Assembly (NCBI GenBank): GCA_001919715.1
Contig: MNIJ01000179.1
Coordinates: 1-41,524 of the forward strand
Source: Acidobacteria bacterium 13_1_20CM_58_21
GTDB taxonomy: Bacteria > Acidobacteriota > Terriglobia > Acidiferrales > UBA7541
DNA length: 41,524 bases
Reading direction: 5' to 3'
Made by a program: the position numbers and the translations under genes. Positions within the stretch are counted from its first letter, which is position 1. Every line of letters starts with the position of its first letter. The notes below the pieces were generated by a model that saw nothing but the letters and a program-made list of their open reading frames with translations, was not told where the DNA came from and ran no database searches. Of the stretch, positions 16,158 through 23,803 are shown piece after piece.

Positions 16158-16658
16158 TTACTTCCCTGCTCGCCGCAGCAACTTAGATGTGGCAAGCCAC
16201 ACGAGTTCGCCAATCGGCGGAGAAATGCGCCTGAGCTCCACGAAAGCCACCCCCGCTTTTTTCATCGCCGTCAGAGGCTTTCTAGAGCCAAGCGCCGTAG
16301 CGATGACCTCATCGAGTTGCGGAGCATGGCCAAAGAGAAAGACCATGGGCGCTTGCTTGTCCTTCGCCAGTTCGCGAAATAGAAGGGACGGCTCTGCTCC
16401 CGGCAACAGCAAGTCCGTCCGCCGAATCTTCTGTTTGGCGTACCCGAGCGCACTGGCAAAAATTTGCGCGGTCTCGGTAGCGCGCACGTACGGACTTGAA
16501 AGGAACAGATCACCCGTCACACCGAGCGCCGCCACTCCTTTAGCTACCTGTTTGGTCTTCTCGATGCCCGCCTCGGTCAGATACCGTTCCGGGTCGGGAG
16601 GACATTTGGGGTCCTCACGGGCAATGGCGATCCCATGGCGAACAATGTAAAGCTGCAT
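16158..16658 (-). CDS. SixA-like phosphohistidine phosphatase
   Basis: A protein of 166 residues of the small histidine-phosphatase (RHG) superfamily. ATG 16658 is chosen because the RHG motif then falls at the N-terminus (MQLYIVRHG, catalytic His8) and AAGGA precedes it. The second catalytic His lies in FLFGHAPQLDEV, and the SSPYVRATETAQIF segment is typical. The compact size matches SixA, which removes phosphate from His-phosphorylated proteins; other RHG enzymes act on small phosphoesters. It is the last gene of the operon tmk-like/tmk-like/ppx, 58 bases after ppx. In this setting it could act on phosphohistidine in a polyphosphate-related protein; that is inference. Confidence 0.88.
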   Translation of the reverse strand: MQLYIVRHGIAIAREDPKCPPDPERYLTEAGIEKTKQVAKGVAALGVTGDLFLSSPYVRATETAQIFASALGYAKQKIRRTDLLLPGAEPSLLFRELAKDKQAPMVFLFGHAPQLDEVIATALGSRKPLTAMKKAGVAFVELRRISPPIGELVWLATSKLLRRAGK

Positions 16659-16716
16659 CCTTTTGTCCTTCGATTCAACGAATCCTCGACAAAGCGCGCT
16701 TTTGCGGCCCGGCAAT

Positions 16717-18261
16717 TCACTCTGCCGACGACTGGCGGAAATAGAGCCTCACGTGGAATTCCTTCTCAAACAGCTCCGCGCTGCGATGAGCGTCTCGCAG
16801 GTCTTCCCTAGCATCGCCGCTAGCGTGCACCTGCAATCCCACCGCGCCGCGCTGAAAGGAAGCGCGGATCTTCAACACGCGCTGCCGGTGAGAATGATCC
16901 AGAGCCTCGGCGATCCGCAGTATCGCCGCAAGTCTCCGTGTGACGCGTTGGTCCGCGTTGTTCAGCGAGGAATAAGCGGTGTGATGCCCAGCAGGCTCCG
17001 ACTTTCGATTGTGATAGCGCACCAGTGCCGCCGCCACGGCTCGGTCGCGGCCTTCTAGCCCCGCGATATCGCCATTCAGGGCCAGGTACTCCCCATGCTT
17101 GTGATGCCCGCGGTGACTGATCATGTGCCCGGTGTCGTGCAGGAGTGCCCCGGCCTCCAGCAGCACACGCGCATGCGCCGGCAAATGATGCACCGCCTGC
17201 AACTGATCAAATAGTTGGATACTCAGTTCTCGGACGTGTTCCGCATGCTGTTGCTCGTATCCCATCCGCCGCGCAAAACTGCGCGTGCCCACGAGCAACT
17301 GGCGCGCCGCGGCGTTGTACCGGTGGGGTTCCTTGCGCGAGAAGGCTTCCCGGGCAATCTCCTGTAACAGCCCTTCTCGCACGCCGACGCCGGGGAGCGC
17401 AAATGTGCGCAAGTTCAGGTAACGCCCCAGGGTAAGAAACGTGATGGCAGCGACGCCCATCACGTCGGCACGGTCACGCCGCACCGCATAGGCTTTCATG
17501 CGTTCCCGCACGTCTCGCCTGAGAATGTCCGGCAAGCGCACCCGCAAGAGCGACAATTCCATCGTTGGCAGGCCGTGTTGACGCGGCCCCGGAGCGACAT
17601 TCGCCAGCGTTTCCGCGTTCCCACCCAGCGCCACCGCGATGCTCTCCCCCAAATTCGGGCGCGGCACTAGTTTCGACTCCAGCAGCGCGCGTACGTACCG
17701 CCGCACCTGCTCCGCTTCCGCCAGACGAATCACTCCGGGGAGTTCCAGAGTGGTCATCAGCCGCACCGTGCCTACCGCCAATTGCGCGCCTTGCTCCACG
17801 GTGCGATCGCGCAGGATGCTGATCTCCAGGCTTCCACCACCTAGATCCACGATGCAGCGGGGTGGCGCCTCCGGTCCGAGCGCGGCCCATACTGCTTCCC
17901 GGCCGAGACGCGACTCCTCAGCCGCATTGATCACTTCCAGCGTGATTCCCGATTTCTGTTTGATGCGGCGCACAAACACCTTGCGGTTTCGCGCTTCACG
18001 CGTGGCGCTCGTCGCTACCGCGCGATATCGCGTCACCCCGAAGTCATCCATCAATTCGCGAAAATGCCGGAAGGCCTTCGCGGCTTTCTTGAATATCTCT
18101 TCGCTAAAGCGGGGACGCACGAAAACGCTTTCTCCAAGACGTAGCGGGTAGCGTTCTACGTGGACGGGTTCGATATCCAGCGCGGAATAGGCGCGCGCCA
18201 CGGACAGGCGCACGGCGTTCGAACCGGCATCAATGGCTGCGATATGAACCGGCTCGGACAT
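16717..18261 (-). CDS. ppx: Ppx/GppA-family exopolyphosphatase with HD domain
   Basis: A protein of 514 residues. The ASKHA phosphate-binding loops are present: IDAGSNAVRLSVA (9-21), ATSATREARN (about 83-92), INAAEESRLG with the expected catalytic Glu, and VDLGGGSLEISIL. Residues about 310-505 form the HD-type C-terminal domain (LLHDTGHMISHRGHHKHGEY, His375-Asp376, and RLAAILRIAEALDHSHRQ). The family removes terminal phosphate from polyphosphate or hydrolyses pppGpp to ppGpp; the long form with HD domain is typical of Ppx. The start at ATG 18261 lies 8 bases after the upstream TMK-like stop, so it is translationally coupled. The CHAD gene faces it. Confident on family; polyP versus pppGpp as main substrate is not decided. 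Confidence 0.92.
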   Translation of the reverse strand: MSEPVHIAAIDAGSNAVRLSVARAYSALDIEPVHVERYPLRLGESVFVRPRFSEEIFKKAAKAFRHFRELMDDFGVTRYRAVATSATREARNRKVFVRRIKQKSGITLEVINAAEESRLGREAVWAALGPEAPPRCIVDLGGGSLEISILRDRTVEQGAQLAVGTVRLMTTLELPGVIRLAEAEQVRRYVRALLESKLVPRPNLGESIAVALGGNAETLANVAPGPRQHGLPTMELSLLRVRLPDILRRDVRERMKAYAVRRDRADVMGVAAITFLTLGRYLNLRTFALPGVGVREGLLQEIAREAFSRKEPHRYNAAARQLLVGTRSFARRMGYEQQHAEHVRELSIQLFDQLQAVHHLPAHARVLLEAGALLHDTGHMISHRGHHKHGEYLALNGDIAGLEGRDRAVAAALVRYHNRKSEPAGHHTAYSSLNNADQRVTRRLAAILRIAEALDHSHRQRVLKIRASFQRGAVGLQVHASGDAREDLRDAHRSAELFEKEFHVRLYFRQSSAE

Positions 18262-18269
18262 TCCAGGAG

Positions 18270-19115
18270 CTACCGCCAGAGGTGGGCTAGCGCGGCGGAT
18301 GGAGTGTACTTCGTCGCGCGAATTCCCAATTGCTCGCCGATGCGCTGCCGCAGCTGCTTGTTCACGGCGGGAACGCTGGCCTCGCCGTCCAGTTCGAGGA
18401 AACTATGTTTCTTGGCCATGACTTCGAACTCGCGCTTGATCATCGTCTGATAGCGAATGAAAGACCAGTAGAGATCGTGGGAAAGCGACATGTCCCGTCC
18501 CGCTTCCCAATAATTGATGGCCTGCGCTTTCTTGAATTCCCGTCCGAAGGCCGTCTCTGGCCGCACGTTCAGCCAGAAAGTCAGGTGCGGCCGCAAGGCC
18601 ATGGCGTAGAGCCCGCTCATGTAATCGCGATTGATGCCCCGCACCACGCCCCGCGCGATGAGCGTGAAGATGAAACGATCCGCCAGCACAATGGTGCCGG
18701 ATCGCAGCGCCGGCAGAATACGGTGTTCCACCTGATCGAAGAAATCCGTTGCGTACATCAGCGCCAGCGTCAGCCGCGTCGCGGCGTTCTTGGCAAGAAG
18801 TTCATCGATGTCGCGTCCCACCAGATTCGAACGGCGCAGCCCGCTCGTCTGCACCGCAAACCCCTCCGATTCCAGCCACTCCTGCAATAGAGCAATCTGC
18901 GTCGACCGCCCCGACCCGTCCATGCCTTCAATTACGACCAGGCTGCCGGTTATTTCGCTGGGATCGAATCCGACCAGCGGCTCGCCAAAAAAATATTGGG
19001 ACGACACTTCTTCGGCGGCCGCAACCGCTTTGGCCGCAGCCACCGGAGGCGTTGCCAGGGGCGTTTCCCCTGCTGGAACCGCTCCTGGCGTTTTCTCTTG
19101 TTCCTGGTCCGGCAT
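18270..19115 (-). CDS. Thymidylate-kinase-like protein with Arg in the Walker A motif
   Basis: A protein of 281 residues. ATG 19115 is preferred over GTG 19121 because CGGAG lies 5 bases before it, and it starts 2 bases after the upstream gene. An Ala/Pro-rich lead of ~50 residues precedes a TMK-type P-loop domain. The loop reads GMDGSGRST (64-72), with Arg70 in place of the usual Lys. The DR[YF] motif is LADRFIF (146-148), and a YWEAGRD motif (202-208) sits where the lid would be. Canonical dTMP kinases are about 210 residues and have GKST, DRY and AYQG motifs; the last is ARG here. It shares YxEAGxD with its upstream neighbour. It may be a weak or regulatory kinase pairing with that protein. 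Whether it makes dTDP or serves polyphosphate metabolism is unknown. Confidence 0.75.
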   Translation of the reverse strand: MPDQEQEKTPGAVPAGETPLATPPVAAAKAVAAAEEVSSQYFFGEPLVGFDPSEITGSLVVIEGMDGSGRSTQIALLQEWLESEGFAVQTSGLRRSNLVGRDIDELLAKNAATRLTLALMYATDFFDQVEHRILPALRSGTIVLADRFIFTLIARGVVRGINRDYMSGLYAMALRPHLTFWLNVRPETAFGREFKKAQAINYWEAGRDMSLSHDLYWSFIRYQTMIKREFEVMAKKHSFLELDGEASVPAVNKQLRQRIGEQLGIRATKYTPSAALAHLWR

Positions 19116-19117
19116 GG

Positions 19118-19879
19118 TCACTCCGACTCCTGAAGGCGTGGAGCGAAGCGCTTGAGATCGATTTTTGACGCCACGATGTCGCGCATCTGTTTTTGCAGCT
19201 TATTCACGGCAAGGGTGGCGTCCAGTACGACGAAATTGTCGGTGTCCACCATCTTGTCGTACTCCTCCATAATCCGCGCCTGAAACAATCGGAAACTCTC
19301 CGCGCGGTCGTACGACATCCCCAAATCCATGCCCGCTTCGTAGTATTTCAGTTTCGGACGCCCGCTCAGGATGCGGTGTACGGCCACCTCCAGCGGCGCG
19401 CGGAAATAAAACGTAATGTCCGGAATTGGCGCGAAGCGGTACAAATTTCGCAGCCATCTCGCCGGGCAGCCCCGCGCCGCATCCCTCGCAAACGCCGTGT
19501 AAATGTAGCGATCAGCAAGGACTAGATAGTCACCCTGAAGCAACGGCATGATCTGCCGCTCACAACGGTCCGCAAAATCGGCCGCGTGCAGCAGCGAAAA
19601 TGTCGTCGGCGTCAGCAACCGCCGCTGTTTTCCTCGCCGCGTGGCGGATTTCACCAGCGGCGATGAATTCCATTCCGTGAAATGTAAACGGAATCCGCCA
19701 ATTTCCAACCAGCGCTTGAGCAAATACAGTTGCGTGCTTTTGCCCGACCCGTCAGTTCCTTCAACCACAATCAATGCGCCCGGATACGCGCGGCTGGGAA
19801 TCGGCCGGCCCGGTTGCGGAAGGGTGGATTTCGTCGGCTCGGTTCGCGGCGCCTTCTGCGTTACATCCAGATTTTCCAT
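19118..19879 (-). CDS. Thymidylate-kinase-like P-loop kinase
   Basis: A protein of 253 residues and the first gene of the operon. Walker A is intact: GTDGSGKST (41-49). LADRYIYTAFARDAARG carries the DRY motif (123-125), and a KYYEAGMD motif (about 178-185) occupies the lid region. Thymidylate kinases phosphorylate dTMP with ATP; here the base-recognition motif AYQ is ARD and the lid is unusual, so the true acceptor is uncertain. The downstream paralogue starts 2 bases after the stop. The two share length, order of motifs and YxEAGxD, which suggests duplication and perhaps a heterodimer. Its neighbours are ppx and sixA-like genes. It could still be the cell's dTMP kinase. Confidence 0.8.
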   Translation of the reverse strand: MENLDVTQKAPRTEPTKSTLPQPGRPIPSRAYPGALIVVEGTDGSGKSTQLYLLKRWLEIGGFRLHFTEWNSSPLVKSATRRGKQRRLLTPTTFSLLHAADFADRCERQIMPLLQGDYLVLADRYIYTAFARDAARGCPARWLRNLYRFAPIPDITFYFRAPLEVAVHRILSGRPKLKYYEAGMDLGMSYDRAESFRLFQARIMEEYDKMVDTDNFVVLDATLAVNKLQKQMRDIVASKIDLKRFAPRLQESE

Positions 19880-20043
19880 GATTCTCGTTAGCAGAAGCTG
19901 CTCAATTCACAAAGACTAGTCCCGCACTGTTACAGGGGCATTACAACACACCGCGCCATTTCCGGCAAAGCGCACCAGGTTGGCAGATGCTAAAGAACCC
20001 AGACCATTGAGAACGGCGCTTAGAAAGATTTTTCCGGGCCTGG

Positions 20044-21132
20044 TCAGAAAAGAGTGATCTTAATGTGCAAGAATTTCTTCGGATTCTGCCGGAAATCTCC
20101 AATCAACAGCCGCATATCCCCGGTCAATCCCGCCAGGTTGTCGTACAACTTCGCGTCGGAGAAGAGTTTCCCTGCCGTCGTCGTGTTGTCATTCAACTTC
20201 GCCGACGCGGTTGCCAGGTTCGAACTCGTGTCGCGCAATTTGTTGTAAAGAGTGTCGTCCGTGGCCAGTTTCCCCAACGTTCCTTTTCCGGCGCGCGCGT
20301 CTCCAATCATCGCATTGCCGTTGGTGATCGCTTGTTTGGCCTGGTCGTAGAGCGTCGGGTCATACATCAGTTTTCCGATCGTCCCCTTCTGCGCCCGCAC
20401 GTCCGCCAGAATCACATTCACATTGTCCAAACCCTGGTCCACTTTCGTGTACATCTCGTCCGACGCCACCAGTTTTCCCAGCGTGCCTTGGCCCGCCTGA
20501 ATATCTGTCAGCATTACGTCGCCCTTGGCGAGAATGCTGTTCAAGTGGTGGTACGCTTGCTCGTCCGTCAATAATTTCCCCAGCGAGCCTTTCCCTTCCT
20601 TCACGCCCTGGATCAGTTGTCGCACGTCGTCCGAGAGCGCATTGAGGTTTCCCAGCACCTCTGCGCTCCGCTCCACTACTTCTTTCATGGCTTTCTCTTC
20701 CGCCCCGGTGATCTCCCCGTCTTCTTTCAATGGCGCTCCAGTGAAACCTCGTGTGATGTTTACGTAGCGATTGCCCAGCAGCCCTTCCGTCACCAGGCTG
20801 GCGGCGGAGTCCGTCAAAATGTCATCCTGATATCGCTTATCCACACGCATTACCACTTCGATGTTCTTGTTTTTCCCCGGCCCCTTGCCTGGGGTCCGCG
20901 GCAACAGCCGGATCGATTCCACGTTTCCGACTTCCACCCCGTCCACGCGCACCGGCGCCCCATCCGACAAGCCCGCTACTTCCGGCAGATAGGTCTTCAG
21001 CCGGTATTTGGGGCTCAGGAAATTCCCTCCGCCGGTCACATAAAAAATACCCGCCGCGAGCACGAAGAGACCCACCAGCACGAAGAGGCCAACTCGCAAT
21101 TCCGTCCACGTGAGTTGTTTTCGATTCGCCAT
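20044..21132 (-). CDS. mlaD: MlaD-like MCE protein of a lipid ABC transporter
   Basis: A protein of 362 residues from ATG 21132, which has GGGAGGA about 8 bases upstream; longer in-frame extensions are not supported. One N-terminal membrane helix (about 11-34) is followed by an MCE domain (about 40-120: YRLKTYLPEVAGLSDGAPVR, VDGVEVGNVESIRL). MCE proteins form hexameric rings that carry phospholipid between membranes. The C-terminal half is unusual: a repeat with 'G-[TS]-[LI]-G-K-L-x-x-D-x-x-[LA]-Y' recurs about every 38 residues. It ends in NPKKFLHIKITLF, typical for this family. It is the last gene of the operon permease-ATPase-MCE. Start and frame are firm. Confidence 0.92.
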   Translation of the reverse strand: MANRKQLTWTELRVGLFVLVGLFVLAAGIFYVTGGGNFLSPKYRLKTYLPEVAGLSDGAPVRVDGVEVGNVESIRLLPRTPGKGPGKNKNIEVVMRVDKRYQDDILTDSAASLVTEGLLGNRYVNITRGFTGAPLKEDGEITGAEEKAMKEVVERSAEVLGNLNALSDDVRQLIQGVKEGKGSLGKLLTDEQAYHHLNSILAKGDVMLTDIQAGQGTLGKLVASDEMYTKVDQGLDNVNVILADVRAQKGTIGKLMYDPTLYDQAKQAITNGNAMIGDARAGKGTLGKLATDDTLYNKLRDTSSNLATASAKLNDNTTTAGKLFSDAKLYDNLAGLTGDMRLLIGDFRQNPKKFLHIKITLF

Positions 21133-21175
21133 CGCTGCTTCCTCCCTCGCTACCGTGAAACAGACTACTCCAAAA

Positions 21176-22009
21176 TCAGACCAGAAAACGCTTGAGATAG
21201 GGGTCTTCGGAGTTTGCGATCTCTCCAGGTTCGCCTTCGAAATAAATACCACCATCCCGGTAGACCAAGAACCGCGTTCTGGCCGAGTTCGCGCCCGCCG
21301 CGATGCCATTATGCGCGTTTGGAACGACCCGCTTGGCTTGCGGATCGAAATGAAAATTCGCCAGCGCAAAACCGTCCTGCAAACGATGCGTGGCGAGCAG
21401 GGCCGTTACTCCGTACACATCGCGAAGGCGCAGAATCAGCGTAATGATGGTCTGTGACGTTATCGGGTCCAGTCCCGCCGTCGGCGAATCGTACAGCACG
21501 ATGGGCGGGTGGTTGATCAGCGCCCTGGCAATCGAAACGCGCCGTCTCATGCCCCCGGACAATTCCGATGGGAACTGCTCGAGCGTGTGCTCCAGCTCTA
21601 CGAATTGCAGCACTTCGCGTACACGCTGGTCGATTTCTTCCTGGGGAACGTGGTTTTCGCGAAGCCGGTAGGCCACATTGTCTGCCACCGACATCGAATC
21701 AAAAAGCGCTCCTTCCTGAAACACAAATCCAATCTTATGGCGAAACGCCAGCAACTCTCTCTCTTTCATCTCGGAGACTTCATTCCCGAGCACGATGACG
21801 CTCCCCCCGTTCGGAGTCAGCAGCCCGGCAGCCATCTTCAATGTAAGGGTTTTTCCCGTTCCCGTCTCACCCAAGAGAATTAGCGTTTCCCGCTGCTGCA
21901 CCTGGAACGTCACTCCGCGCAAGACAGGGCCCTCGTCGAAGCCCATCCACACGTCCTCGAACGTTATGGCCGGCTCGAACGCTGACGCCTCTCTTTCCGG
22001 TATGCTCAT
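21176..22009 (-). CDS. mlaF: MlaF-like ATPase of a lipid ABC transporter
   Basis: A protein of 277 residues with all ABC motifs: Walker A LLGETGTGKTLTLKM, Q-loop FVFQEGALF, signature LSGGMRRRVSIARAL and Walker B IVLYDSPTAGLDP, where Asp-Ser stands at the usual Asp-Glu position. The Ser in place of the catalytic Glu is a variant to note (YDSPTAG); in MlaF and TTG-type ATPases this position is commonly 'YDEPTAG'. The Arg-rich LSGGMRRRV signature and a C-terminal extension are typical of MlaF. It energises phospholipid movement through the MlaE-like permease, whose gene lies upstream with an 85-base gap. The MCE gene follows 43 bases later. Confidence 0.93.
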   Translation of the reverse strand: MSIPEREASAFEPAITFEDVWMGFDEGPVLRGVTFQVQQRETLILLGETGTGKTLTLKMAAGLLTPNGGSVIVLGNEVSEMKERELLAFRHKIGFVFQEGALFDSMSVADNVAYRLRENHVPQEEIDQRVREVLQFVELEHTLEQFPSELSGGMRRRVSIARALINHPPIVLYDSPTAGLDPITSQTIITLILRLRDVYGVTALLATHRLQDGFALANFHFDPQAKRVVPNAHNGIAAGANSARTRFLVYRDGGIYFEGEPGEIANSEDPYLKRFLV

Positions 22010-22094
22010 AGAACTAGTTCGTGATTATAGCGGCAAATCCGCTGCTTGTCGGAAAGGAAACGTGCCTAGAGATTCAAACGGCCGGGCCTTGGCA

Positions 22095-22937
22095 TCAGAA
22101 GATTTTGTTGGAGAGATACAGCGAAAGTTTCGTCAAAAACGCGTCCGCCACGATGATCAGCACTGAGCCCACGACTGCCGCCGACGTGGTGGCGCGCCCC
22201 ACGCCCTGCGTGCCTCCGCGCACCGTGAGTCCTTTGTAACACCCGATCGTGGCTATAATGAAACCGAATACCACCGGCTTTGTAAATCCTTGCATCAAGT
22301 CCGCGAAATCCAAGGCATCAATCGCGCGCCGCCAGAATTCCACCGCGCTCAAGCGCAATGAAAAAACGGACGCGGCGCATCCTCCCAGCAGACCGATGAA
22401 ATCCATTATCGCCGTCAATAGCGGCAGCATGAGCAGTGCGGCCAGCAAGCGAGGCGCGACCAGCTTGCGGCCCGGATCCGTCCCCATCGCGCGCATGGCG
22501 TCCACCTGCTCCGTCACCAGCATCGACCCCAGCTCCGATGCAATCCCAGTCGCGCAGCGGCCGGTTACGAGCAAACCCGTAAAAGCCGGCCCTAGCTCGC
22601 GCACCAGGGCAATGGCGACGACGTCTCCGGTCAGCGATGTCTGCCCAAAACGGATAAATTGCGATCCGGTTTGCAGCACCATGACCGCGCCGATAAAGAA
22701 CCCCGACAATAGGATGATGGGCAGCGAACCGGCACCGATAAAATCCATCTGTTCCAGAGTGTCTTGAACGTAGTGCGGACTTGTGAAGATGTTGGCCAGT
22801 GCTTGCCCGGAGAGAAACGCGTAGTCCTGAACGGCGGCCACCGCTCGTTTGGCCGCATCCCCCAATACCTCAGCCACGGAGGCAGCTTCTTCCTGTTTTG
22901 CCTGGCGGCCGGTGACCTGAAGAGGGGTGTCTGCCAC
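22095..22937 (-). CDS. mlaE: MlaE-like permease of a lipid ABC transporter
   Basis: A protein of 280 residues with about five to six membrane helices. Motifs are typical: LPIILLSGFFIGAVMVLQTG, LVRELGPAFTGLLVTGRCAT and GSMLVTEQVDAMRAMGTDP, which is the coupling segment of MlaE/TTG permeases, and CYKGLTVRGGTQGVGRATT near the end. It forms the membrane channel of an Mla-type phospholipid transporter with the ATPase and MCE protein encoded downstream. The start is GTG 22937; the ribosome binding site is weak (AGGT), but the N-terminal 60 residues are a soluble helix as in the family. The genes of the outer-membrane lipoprotein and periplasmic MlaC are not in this window. Confidence 0.92.
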   Translation of the reverse strand: MADTPLQVTGRQAKQEEAASVAEVLGDAAKRAVAAVQDYAFLSGQALANIFTSPHYVQDTLEQMDFIGAGSLPIILLSGFFIGAVMVLQTGSQFIRFGQTSLTGDVVAIALVRELGPAFTGLLVTGRCATGIASELGSMLVTEQVDAMRAMGTDPGRKLVAPRLLAALLMLPLLTAIMDFIGLLGGCAASVFSLRLSAVEFWRRAIDALDFADLMQGFTKPVVFGFIIATIGCYKGLTVRGGTQGVGRATTSAAVVGSVLIIVADAFLTKLSLYLSNKIF

Positions 22938-23221
22938 GAGTACCTGTTCGTGTCGGCTTTCCGCGACGGACTTCTCGGCACGACTACAACAAAAGCCTAA
23001 CCGTGTGGCAAGGACACGTCAAGTCAGCGATCGGCCTGTGTCAGCGATCAGCCTCGGCAACTCCACATCGGCCTCCTGCCGCCACGAGGAAAGACCATCC
23101 CGCCTTCGTTTCGAGTGATTTCAACGAGTTGCGGCTGGCTTTGCTCGCGCGAGGAAGCAAGGAAACCGATGACATCTCTGTAGCTGGCAACCGCCGCTTT
23201 TTCCCGGGCCACCACCTTACC

Positions 23222-23325
23222 CAGGGAGTTTGTCCTTCCGTGGGACCGATCAGGCGGCCGAGCGCCGGATGGACGCCGAGCATCGAAAAATAGTTGCCGG
23301 TAACGCGAGTGGCGATGCAATGGTC
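23222..23325 (-). pseudogene. N-terminal fragment of an ADOP/MacB-type permease
   Basis: The minus frame reads ATRVTGNYFSMLGVHPALG and then RLIGPTEGQTP. This is the conserved periplasmic segment near residues 100-150 of orphan MacB-type permeases; compare VTGSYFSTLGVRAFGGRVF in the permease at 27711-30269. No membrane helix precedes it, and the frame turns to nonsense after GQTP. It lies head to head with the C-terminal fragment at 23337. Confidence 0.7.
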
Positions 23326-23336
23326 GCCCCGATTAG

Positions 23337-23603
23337 ATTGGCATGGCCATCGGAGCCACGCCGGGCGACATTCTAAAAATGATCCTGCGCCAGGGTCTCG
23401 GCACCGTCGGGATCGGCTTGCTCGCCAGCTTGGTTGCCGCGTTCGCGGGGACACGCCTTCTGGCGGATCTGTTCTACGGCGTCACTCCGAACGACCCGGC
23501 AACCTACGCGGCCGTCGCCGCGCTTCTGCTCGCGGTGGTCACGCTGGCCTGCCGGATACCGGCCACGCGCGTTAGCCCGGTCATCGCGCTGCGCTTTGAA
23601 TAG
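23337..23603 (+). pseudogene. C-terminal fragment of an ADOP/MacB-type permease
   Basis: About 89 residues: IGMAIGATPGDILKMILRQG, two membrane helices and the closing RVSPVIALRFE, identical in form to the end of full-length ADOP permeases (the one at 23804 ends RVDPIVALRYE). A stop codon stands directly before IGM, so only the last FtsX helices remain. An ATG at 23343 exists but has no ribosome binding site. It is a relic in opposite orientation to its N-terminal counterpart and to the intact permease nearby. Confidence 0.8.
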
Positions 23604-23803
23604 CCACCCGGTCGCGCACTTTTATTCCTCAGGAAATAGGCGCAACCCGTTCCTTCAATTTCAATGAGTCCGTTGAGGCTATTTTCCTGGTGATTCGAGA
23701 CAGCCGTCATTCCCTAGATCCTAGAAGGAAGGCGTAAACCCTTAGATTTCAGCAACTCTTTGACACTTCTTTCATGGTTCGTTGTGGTTCGAAGACCCAT
23801 GAT

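Noticed and set aside
15665-16186. 173-codon plus frame after the CHAD gene
   Set aside because: No ribosome binding site, no motif, Arg/Ser/Pro-rich shadow-like composition, and its end overlaps the SixA-like coding region on the other strand.
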